A DNA stretch of 46,687 bases from DATENM01 sp045807765 (GTDB lineage: Bacteria; Acidobacteriota; Blastocatellia; UBA7656): the NCBI GenBank assembly GCA_045807765.1, contig JBJMGU010000166.1, forward strand, positions 1-46,687. The letters run 5' to 3'. Below the pieces are notes generated by a model. It did not search any database and was not told the DNA's origin. It was given only the letters and a program-made list of their open reading frames with translations. A program made the position numbers and the translations under genes. Below are positions 9,601 through 17,215 of the stretch, piece after piece (position 1 is the first letter of the stretch; every line of letters starts with the position of its first letter).

Positions 9601-10037
9601 CTGCGCAGGTCGGTTGAAAATTGCGTCAGGATGCGCGTCATTGCGATGCCTGCGTAGGTGACACTGCTCACCCGGGTCGGAGGTGAGATGGCAGGCAGCA
9701 TAGTCGTCGAGGTCGAAACGCCAACGATCAATATGCGAGCCGGCCCGCTGCCGACCGTGTGCGACCAACTGAGGCTCATCACGCCAACCGTCCCGTCAAA
9801 AGCGCCGTTGCTGCTGACGCTGTCCAGGGTCACGGTCTGCGCCCCGGCGTTTGCGGGCTGAAGGAACGCGAAGGCAATGCCGATCACCAGGAGCGTCGTA
9901 AGCTTTCTCCAGTGAGCGGGCGCTGCCATCAACTGGGTTATTTGCCGACGACGGGTCTCAAGCGGTCTGCATCGGTTGAAGTGCTTGCGATTTTCCGACG
10001 CCTTGTCGCAAACAGGCTGGCAGGTGTGGCCTCTCAT
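6675..10037 (-). CDS. Gingipain-type C25 cysteine peptidase, multidomain secreted protein
   Basis: This protein is 1120 aa. ATG 10037 is chosen because AAGGAG lies seven bases upstream; the hydrophobic signal core lies at residues ~45-66, giving an unusually long n-region. Residues ~70-290 form a beta-rich domain of unknown type, ~295-395 a fibronectin-like domain (LLAWQTGFEVDNLGFNLYR...), and ~440-760 further beta structure. The C25 domain occupies about 780-1120. The catalytic dyad is His997 in NYSGHG and Cys1030 in MMTCLNGYF. DFDGDGIED before it resembles a calcium-binding loop. The family hydrolyses extracellular proteins. I see no type IX sorting domain at the C-terminus, which ends directly with the family's LLFGDPTMRV. 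The N-terminal 42 residues are odd and a shorter start at Met37 is possible. Confidence 0.9.
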   Translation of the reverse strand: MRGHTCQPVCDKASENRKHFNRCRPLETRRRQITQLMAAPAHWRKLTTLLVIGIAFAFLQPANAGAQTVTLDSVSSNGAFDGTVGVMSLSWSHTVGSGPARILIVGVSTSTTMLPAISPPTRVSSVTYAGIAMTRILTQFSTDLRSDVEMFQLLNPPVGTADVVVTITAAGVNYVVGGSASFFNVDQSTPFNGTAQNSGASGSPAVTVISAPGSMVLDTVATLPSGFLAPAGGTQTLQWDGNPFFGFAFDVGAGSTRAGASPAVTMMWQNIGQPWAIGAVSLKPAVPTAAQLSSFTANGTDTGRVLLAWQTGFEVDNLGFNLYRDDGGKRVRLNRQMLAGSALLAGPGINLRSGHSYSLWDALPLSKEAQYWLEDVSIDGHSTWHGPIAVGSSTLAPAPPRLPPPAGNPVRLSALGMNASPSLATHPLERAAAPSQIKQASAAELAAQSDLAMRPAVKIAVKHEGWYRITQSELIQAGLDPKTDPRLLQMFVDGRQVPISVAGETDGRFDATDTVEFYGVGIDSAATDTRVYWLVARAQGGERLTPVKAKGARAAEPSFAYTVERRDRSLYFPALRNGDRENFFGAVIAHEPVEQMLTARHTDVASTSSAQLEVTLQGVTRQTHRVRLDFNGATVGEVSFEGDTLSVTKITLPASTVKEGENRLTLVALGGASDISLVDTLRLTYPHRYAADDDALQFSLSSRQQVTIEGFSNPAIRVLDVTDPEAVREVRGHVEARGAGYSVTVSGPAGGSRLLLAIAEGQSQRVAALTANQPSSLRQAAVGADLIILSHRDLLDRTRPLAALRQSQGLSVAVIDVEDVFDEFGFGVKSPQAIKDFLAFARSSWQKAPRYLLLVGDASLDPKNYLGLGDADLVPTRLIDTATMETASDAWLADFDGDGIEDMAVGRLPVRSATEAAATVAKLISYEQSAPMEGVLLIADANRDFDFAAASQRLQSLIPPRMAVERLDENQLSATTVKQRLIESINQGRKLINYSGHGSVSLWRGEVFTSSDAGALINDGKLPVFVMMTCLNGYFHDPGMESLAESLMKVERGGAVAVWASSGMTEPGSQALMNQELYRQLFGDAGLRLGDAIIKAKAAASSTDARQTWLLFGDPTMRVK

Positions 10038-10096
10038 ACATCAACTCCTTAAAGCTGACTGTCGGTTTTATTCGTATGGGTCCACGTTGACGGCTT

Positions 10097-10124
10097 ATTA
10101 TACCTGAGTCGGACAGAATTTCAG
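10097..10124 (-). promoter_or_regulatory. Sigma-70-like promoter of the C25 peptidase gene
   Basis: On the minus strand, CTGAAA (10119-10124) and a consensus TATAAT (10097-10102) are separated by 16 bp. Transcription would start near 10090, giving a leader of about 50 nt that contains the AAGGAG at 10045-10050. Confidence 0.5.
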
Positions 10125-10247
10125 CCTTTTTTGGGACGAAAGCGCTTTTGCAGGCGAATACGTCACGCTACATCCGCAGAGACGGGCATGATAAGCTTTT
10201 GATCACTCGTCGGCGATTCTAAGCAGAGGACGAAAGCGATTGAGACC

Positions 10248-10958
10248 ATGACGGACAGGCGATTACTGTTACTGAGCAACTCCAGAAACTACGGGCAAGG
10301 CTATCTGGATCATGCCGAAGCGCCGATCAAAGCGTTTCTCGGCGGCGTGCGCCGTGTGCTGTTCATTCCCTTCGCCGCCGTGCGCTATAGCTTCGACCAG
10401 TTCGCCGAAAGCGTGGCTGAGCGCTTCGAGCAGTTCGGCTACGGGCTCGATTCCATCCACACGAGCGCGGATGCGCGGCAGGCAGTCGCAGAGGCCGAAG
10501 CTATCGTAGTCGGCGGCGGCAATACGTTTCACCTTCTACGCCAGCTCTACAAATATAACCTGTTGGAATCCATTCGCGGGCGGGTCAACGCCGGCGTGCC
10601 GTACATCGGCTGGAGCGCCGGCTCGAACGTCGCCTGTCGAACCATCAAGACGACGAATGACATGCCGATCATCGAGCCACCAAGCTTCGCCGCACTCGGC
10701 CTCGTGCCTTTTCAGATCAACCCGCACTACCTGGACGCGCACCCCGAAGGCCATCAAGGCGAGACCCGCGAAGAACGACTTCTCGAATTCATCGAAGTCA
10801 ATCCCGCCATCACTGTCATCGGCCTGCGCGAAGGCAGTATGCTCAGGATCGAAGGCACAACCATTAGCCTGATCGGCGACCGCGCGGTTAGAATTTTCAT
10901 GCATGGCAAAGAGGCACAGGAGTATGGCCCGCAAGCGTCCTTGCAATTTCTTCTCTGA
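10248..10958 (+). CDS. pepE: Dipeptidase E (peptidase S51)
   Basis: This 236-aa cytoplasmic serine peptidase should cleave N-terminal Asp-Xaa dipeptides. The nucleophile motif GWSAGSN places the catalytic serine at residue 123, close to Ser120 of the E. coli enzyme. Other family marks are VVGGGNTFHLLRQL at ~86-99, and INPHYLDAHPEGHQGETREERL, which holds the conserved acidic/His region. Length matches the family (~230 aa). An AGAGGA lies about 17 nt before the ATG, which is longer than usual. The 3' end overlaps the next ORF by up to 56 bp in another frame, suggesting co-transcription. It is divergent from the C25 peptidase. Confidence 0.92.
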   Translation: MTDRRLLLLSNSRNYGQGYLDHAEAPIKAFLGGVRRVLFIPFAAVRYSFDQFAESVAERFEQFGYGLDSIHTSADARQAVAEAEAIVVGGGNTFHLLRQLYKYNLLESIRGRVNAGVPYIGWSAGSNVACRTIKTTNDMPIIEPPSFAALGLVPFQINPHYLDAHPEGHQGETREERLLEFIEVNPAITVIGLREGSMLRIEGTTISLIGDRAVRIFMHGKEAQEYGPQASLQFLL

Positions 10959-11958
10959 GGCGCGTAGCCTTCCGGCGGCATTGCCGCTGCGCCGCCTCGG
11001 CGGTGCGCTGCTCTGTGTCGTGTTTGCCGCCTCTCCGCTCGTGGCGCAAGCCCCGAAACCAACTCAGAATACGGCGCCGCCGTCGCCTTACCTGATCGAG
11101 TCGCTCATAGACATTAACGAAGAGCTTGACCTAAAGCAGGTCTGGCGAATGTTGAACATCAAGCCGCCGACAGACATGACTTATCGCTGCGAAGGCGGTT
11201 GCGAGGCCGAGACCTTCGACCTCGCGACAGCTAATGAAGATGGCAGAAAGACCGTTGCCCTGAGGATTTCGCTTGAGAGCCATGATTTCTACCAGTACCT
11301 GATCTTCCAACAGACAGGCTCAGGCGAGTGGAAGCTGCTCGGCACGGTCGATTGTCACGGCCAGCGGTACGGGCCGCCCACCCATCGCATCGAGCAGGGC
11401 GACGGTCGCACCTGGCTGGTCGTCCGAGAATTGAGCGGGCGCGGAACGGACATGGTAGCTTATGAAGAGGGCTGGCACGAGGTCCGCGACGACGGGGTGA
11501 AGGAGGTGCTTTCTTATCCCGTGGAAGGCGAGCATCAACCATACCAGGCGTCTCTTGGCCGCTCTTATAAAGCGGTGGTGCTGCGCCACGATCTTGAAAA
11601 CGGCGTCTATACGATACCGCTTCAATTCATGATCGCTTATCACATCTCGACCGACGACTCGAAAGATACCCCGCTCTCGCTATTCGCCAGGGGATGGAAG
11701 GCTTACTACGTGTGGAATGCCGCGCAGGACAAATTCGTCCTCGACGAGCGCCGCAGCGAGGTAACGGCGAAACAGCTCGCCAATGCCTGCGCCTTCGAGG
11801 GATTCAACAAGGAAGAGTTTGTCGAAGATAACTTCACAGAGCTTGCCGAGATTGCCACGCGGGGCGACGCGCAGCGCAAAGCCTGGCTAAAGAGTTTCCT
11901 GATCCGATTACGAAGCACGCCGCGCAAAGCCGAGTTACAGCGGCTGCTTCAGCAATAG
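10903..11958 (+). CDS. Secreted protein of unknown function
   Basis: The gene encodes 351 aa, or 344 aa if it starts at ATG 10924; neither start has well-spaced Shine-Dalgarno bases (AGGAG is only one base before 10924). It begins inside the 3' end of pepE. After a basic stretch, the hydrophobic run LGGALLCVVFAASPLVAQAP is a signal peptide, so the mature part is exported. The mature region is rich in aromatic and acidic residues and ends in basic helices (PRKAELQRLLQQ). A cysteine pair occurs in RCEGGCEAE. I recognise no domain. The overlap with pepE suggests shared transcription, but there is no functional link I can defend. Confidence 0.7.
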   Translation: MAKRHRSMARKRPCNFFSEARSLPAALPLRRLGGALLCVVFAASPLVAQAPKPTQNTAPPSPYLIESLIDINEELDLKQVWRMLNIKPPTDMTYRCEGGCEAETFDLATANEDGRKTVALRISLESHDFYQYLIFQQTGSGEWKLLGTVDCHGQRYGPPTHRIEQGDGRTWLVVRELSGRGTDMVAYEEGWHEVRDDGVKEVLSYPVEGEHQPYQASLGRSYKAVVLRHDLENGVYTIPLQFMIAYHISTDDSKDTPLSLFARGWKAYYVWNAAQDKFVLDERRSEVTAKQLANACAFEGFNKEEFVEDNFTELAEIATRGDAQRKAWLKSFLIRLRSTPRKAELQRLLQQ

Positions 11959-12042
11959 CGCATCGGACCTTATACCGGTAAAATGAATGCGGCTCAAGCA
12001 TCAATGACCATCGCCAAATTTACAGAGTGAGCTGAAGAGATC

Positions 12043-13617
12043 ATGACTGACAACCATACTGCACAGGCCGCGCCAATTCAGGATTACGCCATCATTGTTG
12101 ATCCAAAAGACAACGTCGCCGTCGTCAAACAGCAGAACGAGCCGGGACTGATCGTCGCCCTGCCCGGCGGTCGCGAGCTTAAGGTCAAGGCAAGCGTGCC
12201 GCCGGGCCACCGCTTCGCGACGCGGGCGATTGCGGCGGGGGATTTCGTCTTGCAGTATGGCCAGCCTATCGGCACTTCGCTCGGCATTCACGAAGGCGAC
12301 GCGATTACCCACGCCAACATGACCGACGACGTTCCCGTCGTGCGCCAGTTGCCCGACGACCTCGCGACACCGCCGCCGGCTTATGTTCCCGAAAGCGAGC
12401 GCGGGACATTCATGGGCTTTCGCCGGCGCGATGGCCGCGTCGGCACCCGCAACTTCGTCCTGATTATTCCGACCAGCATGTGCGCCAGTCACGAAGCACA
12501 GCAGATTTCGATGATGGCCGAGTTCATGCTTTACAAGCGCGAGCGCTTCCCTAATGTGGATGGCGTCGTCGCCATCCCGCACAACAAAGGCTGCGGTTGT
12601 CAGGATGGCTCGAACCTCGACGTGATGCTGCGCACCTTGTCTAATTATGCCGATCACCCGAACGTCGGCGGCGTCATCTTGATGGACCTGGGCTGCGAGA
12701 AGACCAACCTGGCTTACGTCGAAAAGTACCTGCTCAGGCGCGAGCGCGCTTTCGACAAGCCGGTTGCCAAGATCGGCATTCAGGAAGTCGGCGGCACGCA
12801 GGCGGCCATCGAGCGCGGCATGCAAGAGGTCGAGCGCATGCTGCCGGAAGTGAACCGCGCAACGCGTGAAGCCATGTCGGTAAGCGAGCTTGTTCTAGGC
12901 GTGAAGTGCGGCGGCTCGGATGGCTTTTCCGGGCTGTCGGCTAACCCTGCGCTGGGCCGCGCCGCCGATCTGTTGGTCCAACGGGGCGGCACCGTGCTGA
13001 TTACCGAAGTGCCGGAGTTTTGTGGTGCAGAACACATTCTCGCCAACCGCGCCAGGGACGCCGAGACGGGCCGCGCCGTCTACCGCCTGGTCGATTGGTA
13101 CAAAGATTACGCCGCGAAGTTCGGCGCCGTGCTGAATCAGAACCCAAGTCCCGGCAATCAGGCCGGCGGGCTGCTCAACATCACCATCAAGTCGCTCGGG
13201 GCGATTGCCAAGGCCGGGACGACGCGCGTCGAGGGCGTCGTCGAATATGCCGAGCCGCCTGGCTGTCGCGGCCTGAACCTGATGCAGGGGCCGGGCTACG
13301 ATCAAGAATCAACGCCGGGGCTGGTGGCCGCGGGCGCGACGGTCGTCGTCTTCACCACAGGGCGCGGCACGACCATCGGCAATGCCATCGCGCCGGTCAT
13401 CAAGCTAGCCTCGAACACGCCGGTCTACGAGCGCATGTCGCGCGACCTCGATTTGTCGGCAGGCGGCATCATAGACGGCACCGAAACGATTGATGAAGTT
13501 GGAGCCCGCGTCTTCGAGCACGTGCGGCAGGTGGCGAGCGGCGAGCATCTGGCAAAGGCCGAAGAGCATAAGCACCGCGAATTTCAGTTCTGGGCCGAGC
13601 AGGCCGTGTCGCTTTAG
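12043..13617 (+). CDS. UxaA-family sugar-acid dehydratase (altronate/galactarate dehydratase-like)
   Basis: This 524-aa protein has the full UxaA/GarD arrangement. An N-terminal SAF-like domain (residues ~12-105, ending in the GDAITHANM region) precedes the catalytic part. Family motifs are GFRRRDGRVGTRNFVLIIPTS, HNKGCGCQDG, LGVKCGGSDGFSGLSANPALG, NPSPGNQAGGLLNITIKSLG and TTGRGTTIGNAIAPVIK. Members are iron-dependent enzymes that remove water from altronate, galactarate or similar acids, feeding 2-keto-3-deoxy sugar acids into central metabolism. The length is nearer GarD (523) than UxaA (495), but a split or fused form does not fix the substrate. No uronate isomerase, aldolase or transporter is nearby, so this gene stands alone here. 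Confidence 0.88.
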   Translation: MTDNHTAQAAPIQDYAIIVDPKDNVAVVKQQNEPGLIVALPGGRELKVKASVPPGHRFATRAIAAGDFVLQYGQPIGTSLGIHEGDAITHANMTDDVPVVRQLPDDLATPPPAYVPESERGTFMGFRRRDGRVGTRNFVLIIPTSMCASHEAQQISMMAEFMLYKRERFPNVDGVVAIPHNKGCGCQDGSNLDVMLRTLSNYADHPNVGGVILMDLGCEKTNLAYVEKYLLRRERAFDKPVAKIGIQEVGGTQAAIERGMQEVERMLPEVNRATREAMSVSELVLGVKCGGSDGFSGLSANPALGRAADLLVQRGGTVLITEVPEFCGAEHILANRARDAETGRAVYRLVDWYKDYAAKFGAVLNQNPSPGNQAGGLLNITIKSLGAIAKAGTTRVEGVVEYAEPPGCRGLNLMQGPGYDQESTPGLVAAGATVVVFTTGRGTTIGNAIAPVIKLASNTPVYERMSRDLDLSAGGIIDGTETIDEVGARVFEHVRQVASGEHLAKAEEHKHREFQFWAEQAVSL

Positions 13618-13631
13618 CGCCGCTTTCATGT

Positions 13632-13685
13632 GGCGCAAGGCGGTTAGCTTGCGCAGAGACTCGCGCAAGCTAACCGCCTTGCGCC
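13632..13685. terminator. Perfect 23-bp inverted repeat with 8-nt loop between convergent genes
   Basis: The arms 13632-13654 and 13663-13685 are perfectly complementary and flank AGAGACTC. The element sits between the dehydratase stop (13617) and the serine hydrolase stop (13688), filling most of the gap. There is no T-run on either side, so factor-independent termination is uncertain; a bidirectional transcript end or RNA-stabilising hairpin is plausible. Confidence 0.7.
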
Positions 13686-13687
13686 GC

Positions 13688-15487
13688 TCACTGCTCCAGC
13701 TTCTTCAGCATCGCCGCCCCATTGCTGTTTCCGGGGTTGAGCTCTAGCGACTTCTTGTAGCTCGCAATGGCCAGCTCTTTTTCGCCATTCACCATGTAGG
13801 CTTCGCCGAGGCTGTCGTAGACATTCCACGACTTCGGGTACAGCTCGACGTTGAGCTTGAAGACGGCAATCGCTTCGGCGGTCTTCTGCTGCCGGAGCAG
13901 ACCGTAGCCCAGATTGTTGATGTGCTCCTCCGACGCTCCAGGATCGTCCGGGTGCTCGCGCCTGATCTTCCGATACGCCTCGACGGCTTCATCAACTCTG
14001 CCAGCCACCAATAGCTCGTAAGGGATTAGCGCATCTTTAGCCAGGCGCGGGGCCGTTAAGCTGCCGTCGCCGAACCGCACCTTCACCGCCTCGAAGTGGC
14101 CCGCGGCGTCGCGGACAAAGACGTAGCGAGTATTATCCGTCGTCGTGATGAACTCAGTGTCGGAGATGGGCAGCAGGTCGACTGCTTCGCGCTGCGTCAT
14201 CTGCCCGCGCAGCTTGTCGTTCTGCCGGGTGACCGTCAGCGCCAGGTCCGGGTAGAGCTGAAAACGTCCTTCGTAATCGGTCAGCTTCTCGGCGGCGAGC
14301 GTGACCACAGCGACCGGCGGCGGCAGGTAATCTTCCCACTGATATTCGCGGGCGACGGCGCGGAAGACTTCGTCAATGATTTCGCCGTTGTCGGAATTGA
14401 CCATCACGGCGACGCCATAGCCTTTATCGCGATTGACCAGCAGGCCGGCGCGAAAGCCTTCGTCAGCGCCGCCGTGGCCGAAGTAGATGGCGTTGCCATG
14501 TTTTTCAACGAAGAAGCCCAGGCCGGGCGGCGCGTCCGAGAGGAAAGGCGTCACCATCTTCGCCGCCATCTCTTTGGAGAGCACCTTGTTGGATTTGCCG
14601 GCCAGCGAAAGCTGCACCTCGATGGCGAACTTGCAAAGATCGGTGGGCGTCGTCCACAATCCCGCCGCCGCCATCTCGGGATAGACGTGAATCTTGCCTT
14701 CGACCTCTTTGCCGTCGCGCCGGTAGCCGGTCGCGGCCTGCTTGCGCCAGTCGTCGGGCAGCGGCTGCTGGTAGGTGCTGTGCGTCATGCCGAGCGGCCC
14801 GAGGACGACATCGCGAGCGATCTGCGGATAAGGTTTTTTCTCGATGTCCATGATGGCAAGTTGCGCGATGGTGATGCCGCCGCCCGAATAGCGGAATCGG
14901 CTGCCCGGCTCGAAGTCAACGCGCACGGCGGGCGTGTTGGCCGGCGGCTTGCCGTCGAGTATTTCCGGCAGCGTCGGTATCTTCTGGCCAACCGCGTAGC
15001 CGGGGAAGCCATGCACGGTGAGGCCGCCGTTGTGCGAGAGCAGGTTGGCGAGCGTGACCTTTTTCTTCGCGGTGAAATCATTGTCGGGCAGCTTCCACGA
15101 GGTCAGCTTATGGTTAATGTCCTCGTCGAGCGCGATCTTGCCTTCGCTGACTTTCTTGAGCGCGACCATCGCCGCGACCGGCTTGCTGATCGAGCCGGCC
15201 TGAAAAAGCGTTTCGGTCATCACCGGCTCGTTCGTCTCAAGGTCTTTGACGCCATAGGCGCGCGCCCACTCGACTTTGTAATCATTGATGACGGCGATGC
15301 TGACGCCGGGAATGCGGTAATGCTTCATGCGCTCCTGGATCGTCCAGCCGGAATCGCCTTTGATCTGCACCGCAGGCAATAGCCCGGTCTCGACGCGCTG
15401 GATGCGCGACTGCGCCAGAGATTGGCCGAGCACAACTTGCGAGCAGATGAGGATAAGAACGAGCAGTCGGGAAAACATCGGGTTCAT
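13688..15487 (-). CDS. Exported serine hydrolase (class C beta-lactamase fold) with C-terminal TPRs
   Basis: This 599-aa protein starts with a signal peptide (MNPMFSRLLVLILICSQVVLG). The beta-lactamase/DD-peptidase fold covers ~45-385, with Ser99-x-x-Lys102 in GSISKP, Tyr200-Ser-Gly in FRYSGGG and an HGG triad motif in FGHGGADEG. Then follows a DUF3471-like beta domain (~390-475), and from ~490 to the end tetratricopeptide repeats (FKLNVELYPKSWNVYDSLGEAY...). This set-up occurs in exported esterases and peptidases of Acidobacteriota and Bacteroidota; real beta-lactamase activity is unlikely. The TPR tail suggests protein contacts. It is convergent with the dehydratase gene. Confidence 0.9.
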   Translation of the reverse strand: MNPMFSRLLVLILICSQVVLGQSLAQSRIQRVETGLLPAVQIKGDSGWTIQERMKHYRIPGVSIAVINDYKVEWARAYGVKDLETNEPVMTETLFQAGSISKPVAAMVALKKVSEGKIALDEDINHKLTSWKLPDNDFTAKKKVTLANLLSHNGGLTVHGFPGYAVGQKIPTLPEILDGKPPANTPAVRVDFEPGSRFRYSGGGITIAQLAIMDIEKKPYPQIARDVVLGPLGMTHSTYQQPLPDDWRKQAATGYRRDGKEVEGKIHVYPEMAAAGLWTTPTDLCKFAIEVQLSLAGKSNKVLSKEMAAKMVTPFLSDAPPGLGFFVEKHGNAIYFGHGGADEGFRAGLLVNRDKGYGVAVMVNSDNGEIIDEVFRAVAREYQWEDYLPPPVAVVTLAAEKLTDYEGRFQLYPDLALTVTRQNDKLRGQMTQREAVDLLPISDTEFITTTDNTRYVFVRDAAGHFEAVKVRFGDGSLTAPRLAKDALIPYELLVAGRVDEAVEAYRKIRREHPDDPGASEEHINNLGYGLLRQQKTAEAIAVFKLNVELYPKSWNVYDSLGEAYMVNGEKELAIASYKKSLELNPGNSNGAAMLKKLEQ

Positions 15488-15582
15488 GATCTTCTCCGTC
15501 TAGGAATTCATGATAGTGGGCACACCGAATAGAACCGCCAGGTGGGTGATACTATACCCGAAAAAGGTCATGGGCTTAAGCC

Positions 15583-15756
15583 CTATCGGGCGATGAAACG
15601 CTCGGCGCTCCATCGCTTCACCGTCTGCGGATTGAGGCCGCCCTTGAGCCTTGCGAATGGCTCATCTACAATTCCATAAGCGTACTTATTTGAATTCCGT
15701 AGAATTCGGGCCGTGCAGGCATCAGCACGCCGCGCTGCCTGATTGATAAAGAGCAT
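15583..15756 (-). CDS. Possible 57-aa small protein or gene remnant
   Basis: In the gap before the AraC gene the minus strand holds an ATG-to-TAG frame of 57 codons. The translation has natural-looking composition: it begins MLFINQAARR, and its second half contains EPFARLKGGLNPQTVKRW and ends in ERFIAR. There is no clear ribosome binding site and the ATG lies six bases from the divergent AraC start, so it overlaps that gene's promoter region. It may be the degraded end of a larger gene or non-coding. I do not recognise it. Confidence 0.25.
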   Translation of the reverse strand: MLFINQAARRADACTARILRNSNKYAYGIVDEPFARLKGGLNPQTVKRWSAERFIAR

Positions 15757-15762
15757 TCCCCG

Positions 15763-16884
15763 ATGGAGCCTTCTCTCGATCTGACCGCGGGGCTGACGCT
15801 TTTAGGAGCCGTTCAAGGCATCTTGTTGGCCTCGGCGCTTCTTGGGCTTAAACAAGCCGACCGCACCGCCACCCGCCTGCTTGCCGCTTTCATGACGGTG
15901 AGCGCAATAAGCATTGCGGGCAGCTTGCTCGTCAGCACCAAATACATTCTTACATACCCTCAATTTGCTCAGATGGCCCCGCCTTTTCATTTTCTTTTTG
16001 GGCCAATTATCTTTCTTTATGTCAGAGCGGCCACCTCAAGAGAGTCGCGCCTTGGAAAGAAAGCGCTTCTGCACCTCATCCCTTTCGGCCTGTGCGTCGC
16101 CTATTATCTGCCGCTTTATCTTCAAAGCCGTGCGGGTAAACTCGATTACCTGAACGCCGCCTTTCAAAACTACCCGCCTGCCGAGTGGCGCATCCGGTCG
16201 GTGCTGCTGGTTCTCCAGTTCCTCCCCTACCTTGTCTTTACGCTTCGCATATTTTTGGCGCACGCTCGAAAGACGAAAGCGGCGGCTTCCGGCGACAGAC
16301 TCAACCGGCTCTGGCTGCGCACTTTCGTCGTCATGATTCTGATTATTTGCGGCGCCGGTCTCTTTCGCCTGGTGTTTGATTATCGCACCGAGACCATGCT
16401 TCTCGTTCCCGCGTGTTTTTCAATCATGGTTTACGTGGCGGGCTATATGGCGCTGAGACACCCGGAGGCCCTGACCGGAGGCGACGCGTCACCGCCTCCG
16501 AAGAAGTATGAAAAATCAAATCTGACACCGGAAAGGGCCGAAGCCTATTTAAGGAAACTGCTTCAGGTCATGGAAACAGAGAACCTTTATCGGGATGGCG
16601 ATCTGACGTTGCAAAAGCTTGCCGAGAGATTATCCATACCGGTCAATCACCTTTCGCAAATCATCAATGAGCGGCTAGGCCAAACCTTCATTGACTTCGT
16701 CAGCTCGTACCGCGTCAAGGAAGCTCAGAGGATGTTGGCCGATCCGGCAAAAAAACATTACACGGTCATCGCCATCGCCGAAGAGGTCGGCTTCAACTCG
16801 AAATCGGCCTTCAATGCAGTGTTCAAGAAACAGGTCCATATGACCCCTTCCGAGTATAGGAAAATCGCCAGCAGCAAAGCCTGA
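15763..16884 (+). CDS. Membrane-bound AraC-family transcriptional regulator
   Basis: This 373-aa protein has six or seven hydrophobic segments in residues ~8-230 (for example LTLLGAVQGILLASALLGL, FHFLFGPIIFLYV and FVVMILIICGAGLFRLVF). The C-terminal AraC-type double helix-turn-helix covers ~268-370, including LTLQKLAERLSIPVNHLSQ and FNSKSAFNAVFKKQVHMTPSEYRK. Proteins with this layout sense something at or in the membrane and act directly on DNA; the signal is unknown. The gene has lower GC and more AT-rich codons than its neighbours. It is followed by the secreted metalloprotease gene 331 bp downstream, a possible but unproven target. Confidence 0.9.
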   Translation: MEPSLDLTAGLTLLGAVQGILLASALLGLKQADRTATRLLAAFMTVSAISIAGSLLVSTKYILTYPQFAQMAPPFHFLFGPIIFLYVRAATSRESRLGKKALLHLIPFGLCVAYYLPLYLQSRAGKLDYLNAAFQNYPPAEWRIRSVLLVLQFLPYLVFTLRIFLAHARKTKAAASGDRLNRLWLRTFVVMILIICGAGLFRLVFDYRTETMLLVPACFSIMVYVAGYMALRHPEALTGGDASPPPKKYEKSNLTPERAEAYLRKLLQVMETENLYRDGDLTLQKLAERLSIPVNHLSQIINERLGQTFIDFVSSYRVKEAQRMLADPAKKHYTVIAIAEEVGFNSKSAFNAVFKKQVHMTPSEYRKIASSKA

Positions 16885-17215
16885 CGCGAGCCCTCCTCTG
16901 GCGACGCTTCGCTTCCCCAAGACCCGTAGTCGCAGGTGAACCGGCAAGCGATTGCCGCCGCTACCCTGTCGTCTGACCCGCTCCAACTCTCTTCTGACCG
17001 TTCATAGTGCGCCCGCACCATACTGTAGTGCGTCCTGACTGCCAATTCAGGACGACGGTTCTGGAAAACAAGCTATGCTTGACTCTGCACACAACCCTAC
17101 CAGCGTCCAAAAAAGCCCGTAAAGATACGCCTGGTGCCGGAAATCGACTGCGGCTCAAGCTCCGGGTTGGCGGGCATCTGCAAGCAAGGGTATTGAAGAA
17201 AGGAACCCATCGTAA
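16885..17215. other. 331-bp intergenic region with short symmetric sequences
   Basis: I see no gene here. The stretch 17007-17053 has two copies of TAGTGCG (17007-17013 region and 17026-17032), the short palindrome GTGCG-CC-CGCAC, and the hairpin GTCCTGA / TCAGGAC (17032-17038 and 17047-17053) with an 8-nt loop. These could be regulator sites for the metalloprotease gene or a transcript end for the AraC gene; I cannot tell which. A usable AAAGGAA precedes the next ATG. Confidence 0.35.

Noticed and set aside
12001..12825. Minus-strand frame of 274 codons inside the UxaA-family gene
   Set aside because: It is a shadow of a conserved enzyme with many family motifs.
14096..15382. Long plus-strand open frame (over 400 codons) antisense to the serine hydrolase
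   Set aside because: It lies entirely inside a well-supported gene on the other strand, lacks domains and has the Arg/Asp/Val-rich composition of antisense frames in GC-rich DNA.
13688..15487. Antibiotic-resistance beta-lactamase
   Set aside because: The SxxK/YxG/HGG set is shared by esterases and peptidases; the extra DUF3471-like and TPR domains and low similarity to AmpC-type motifs argue against a resistance enzyme.
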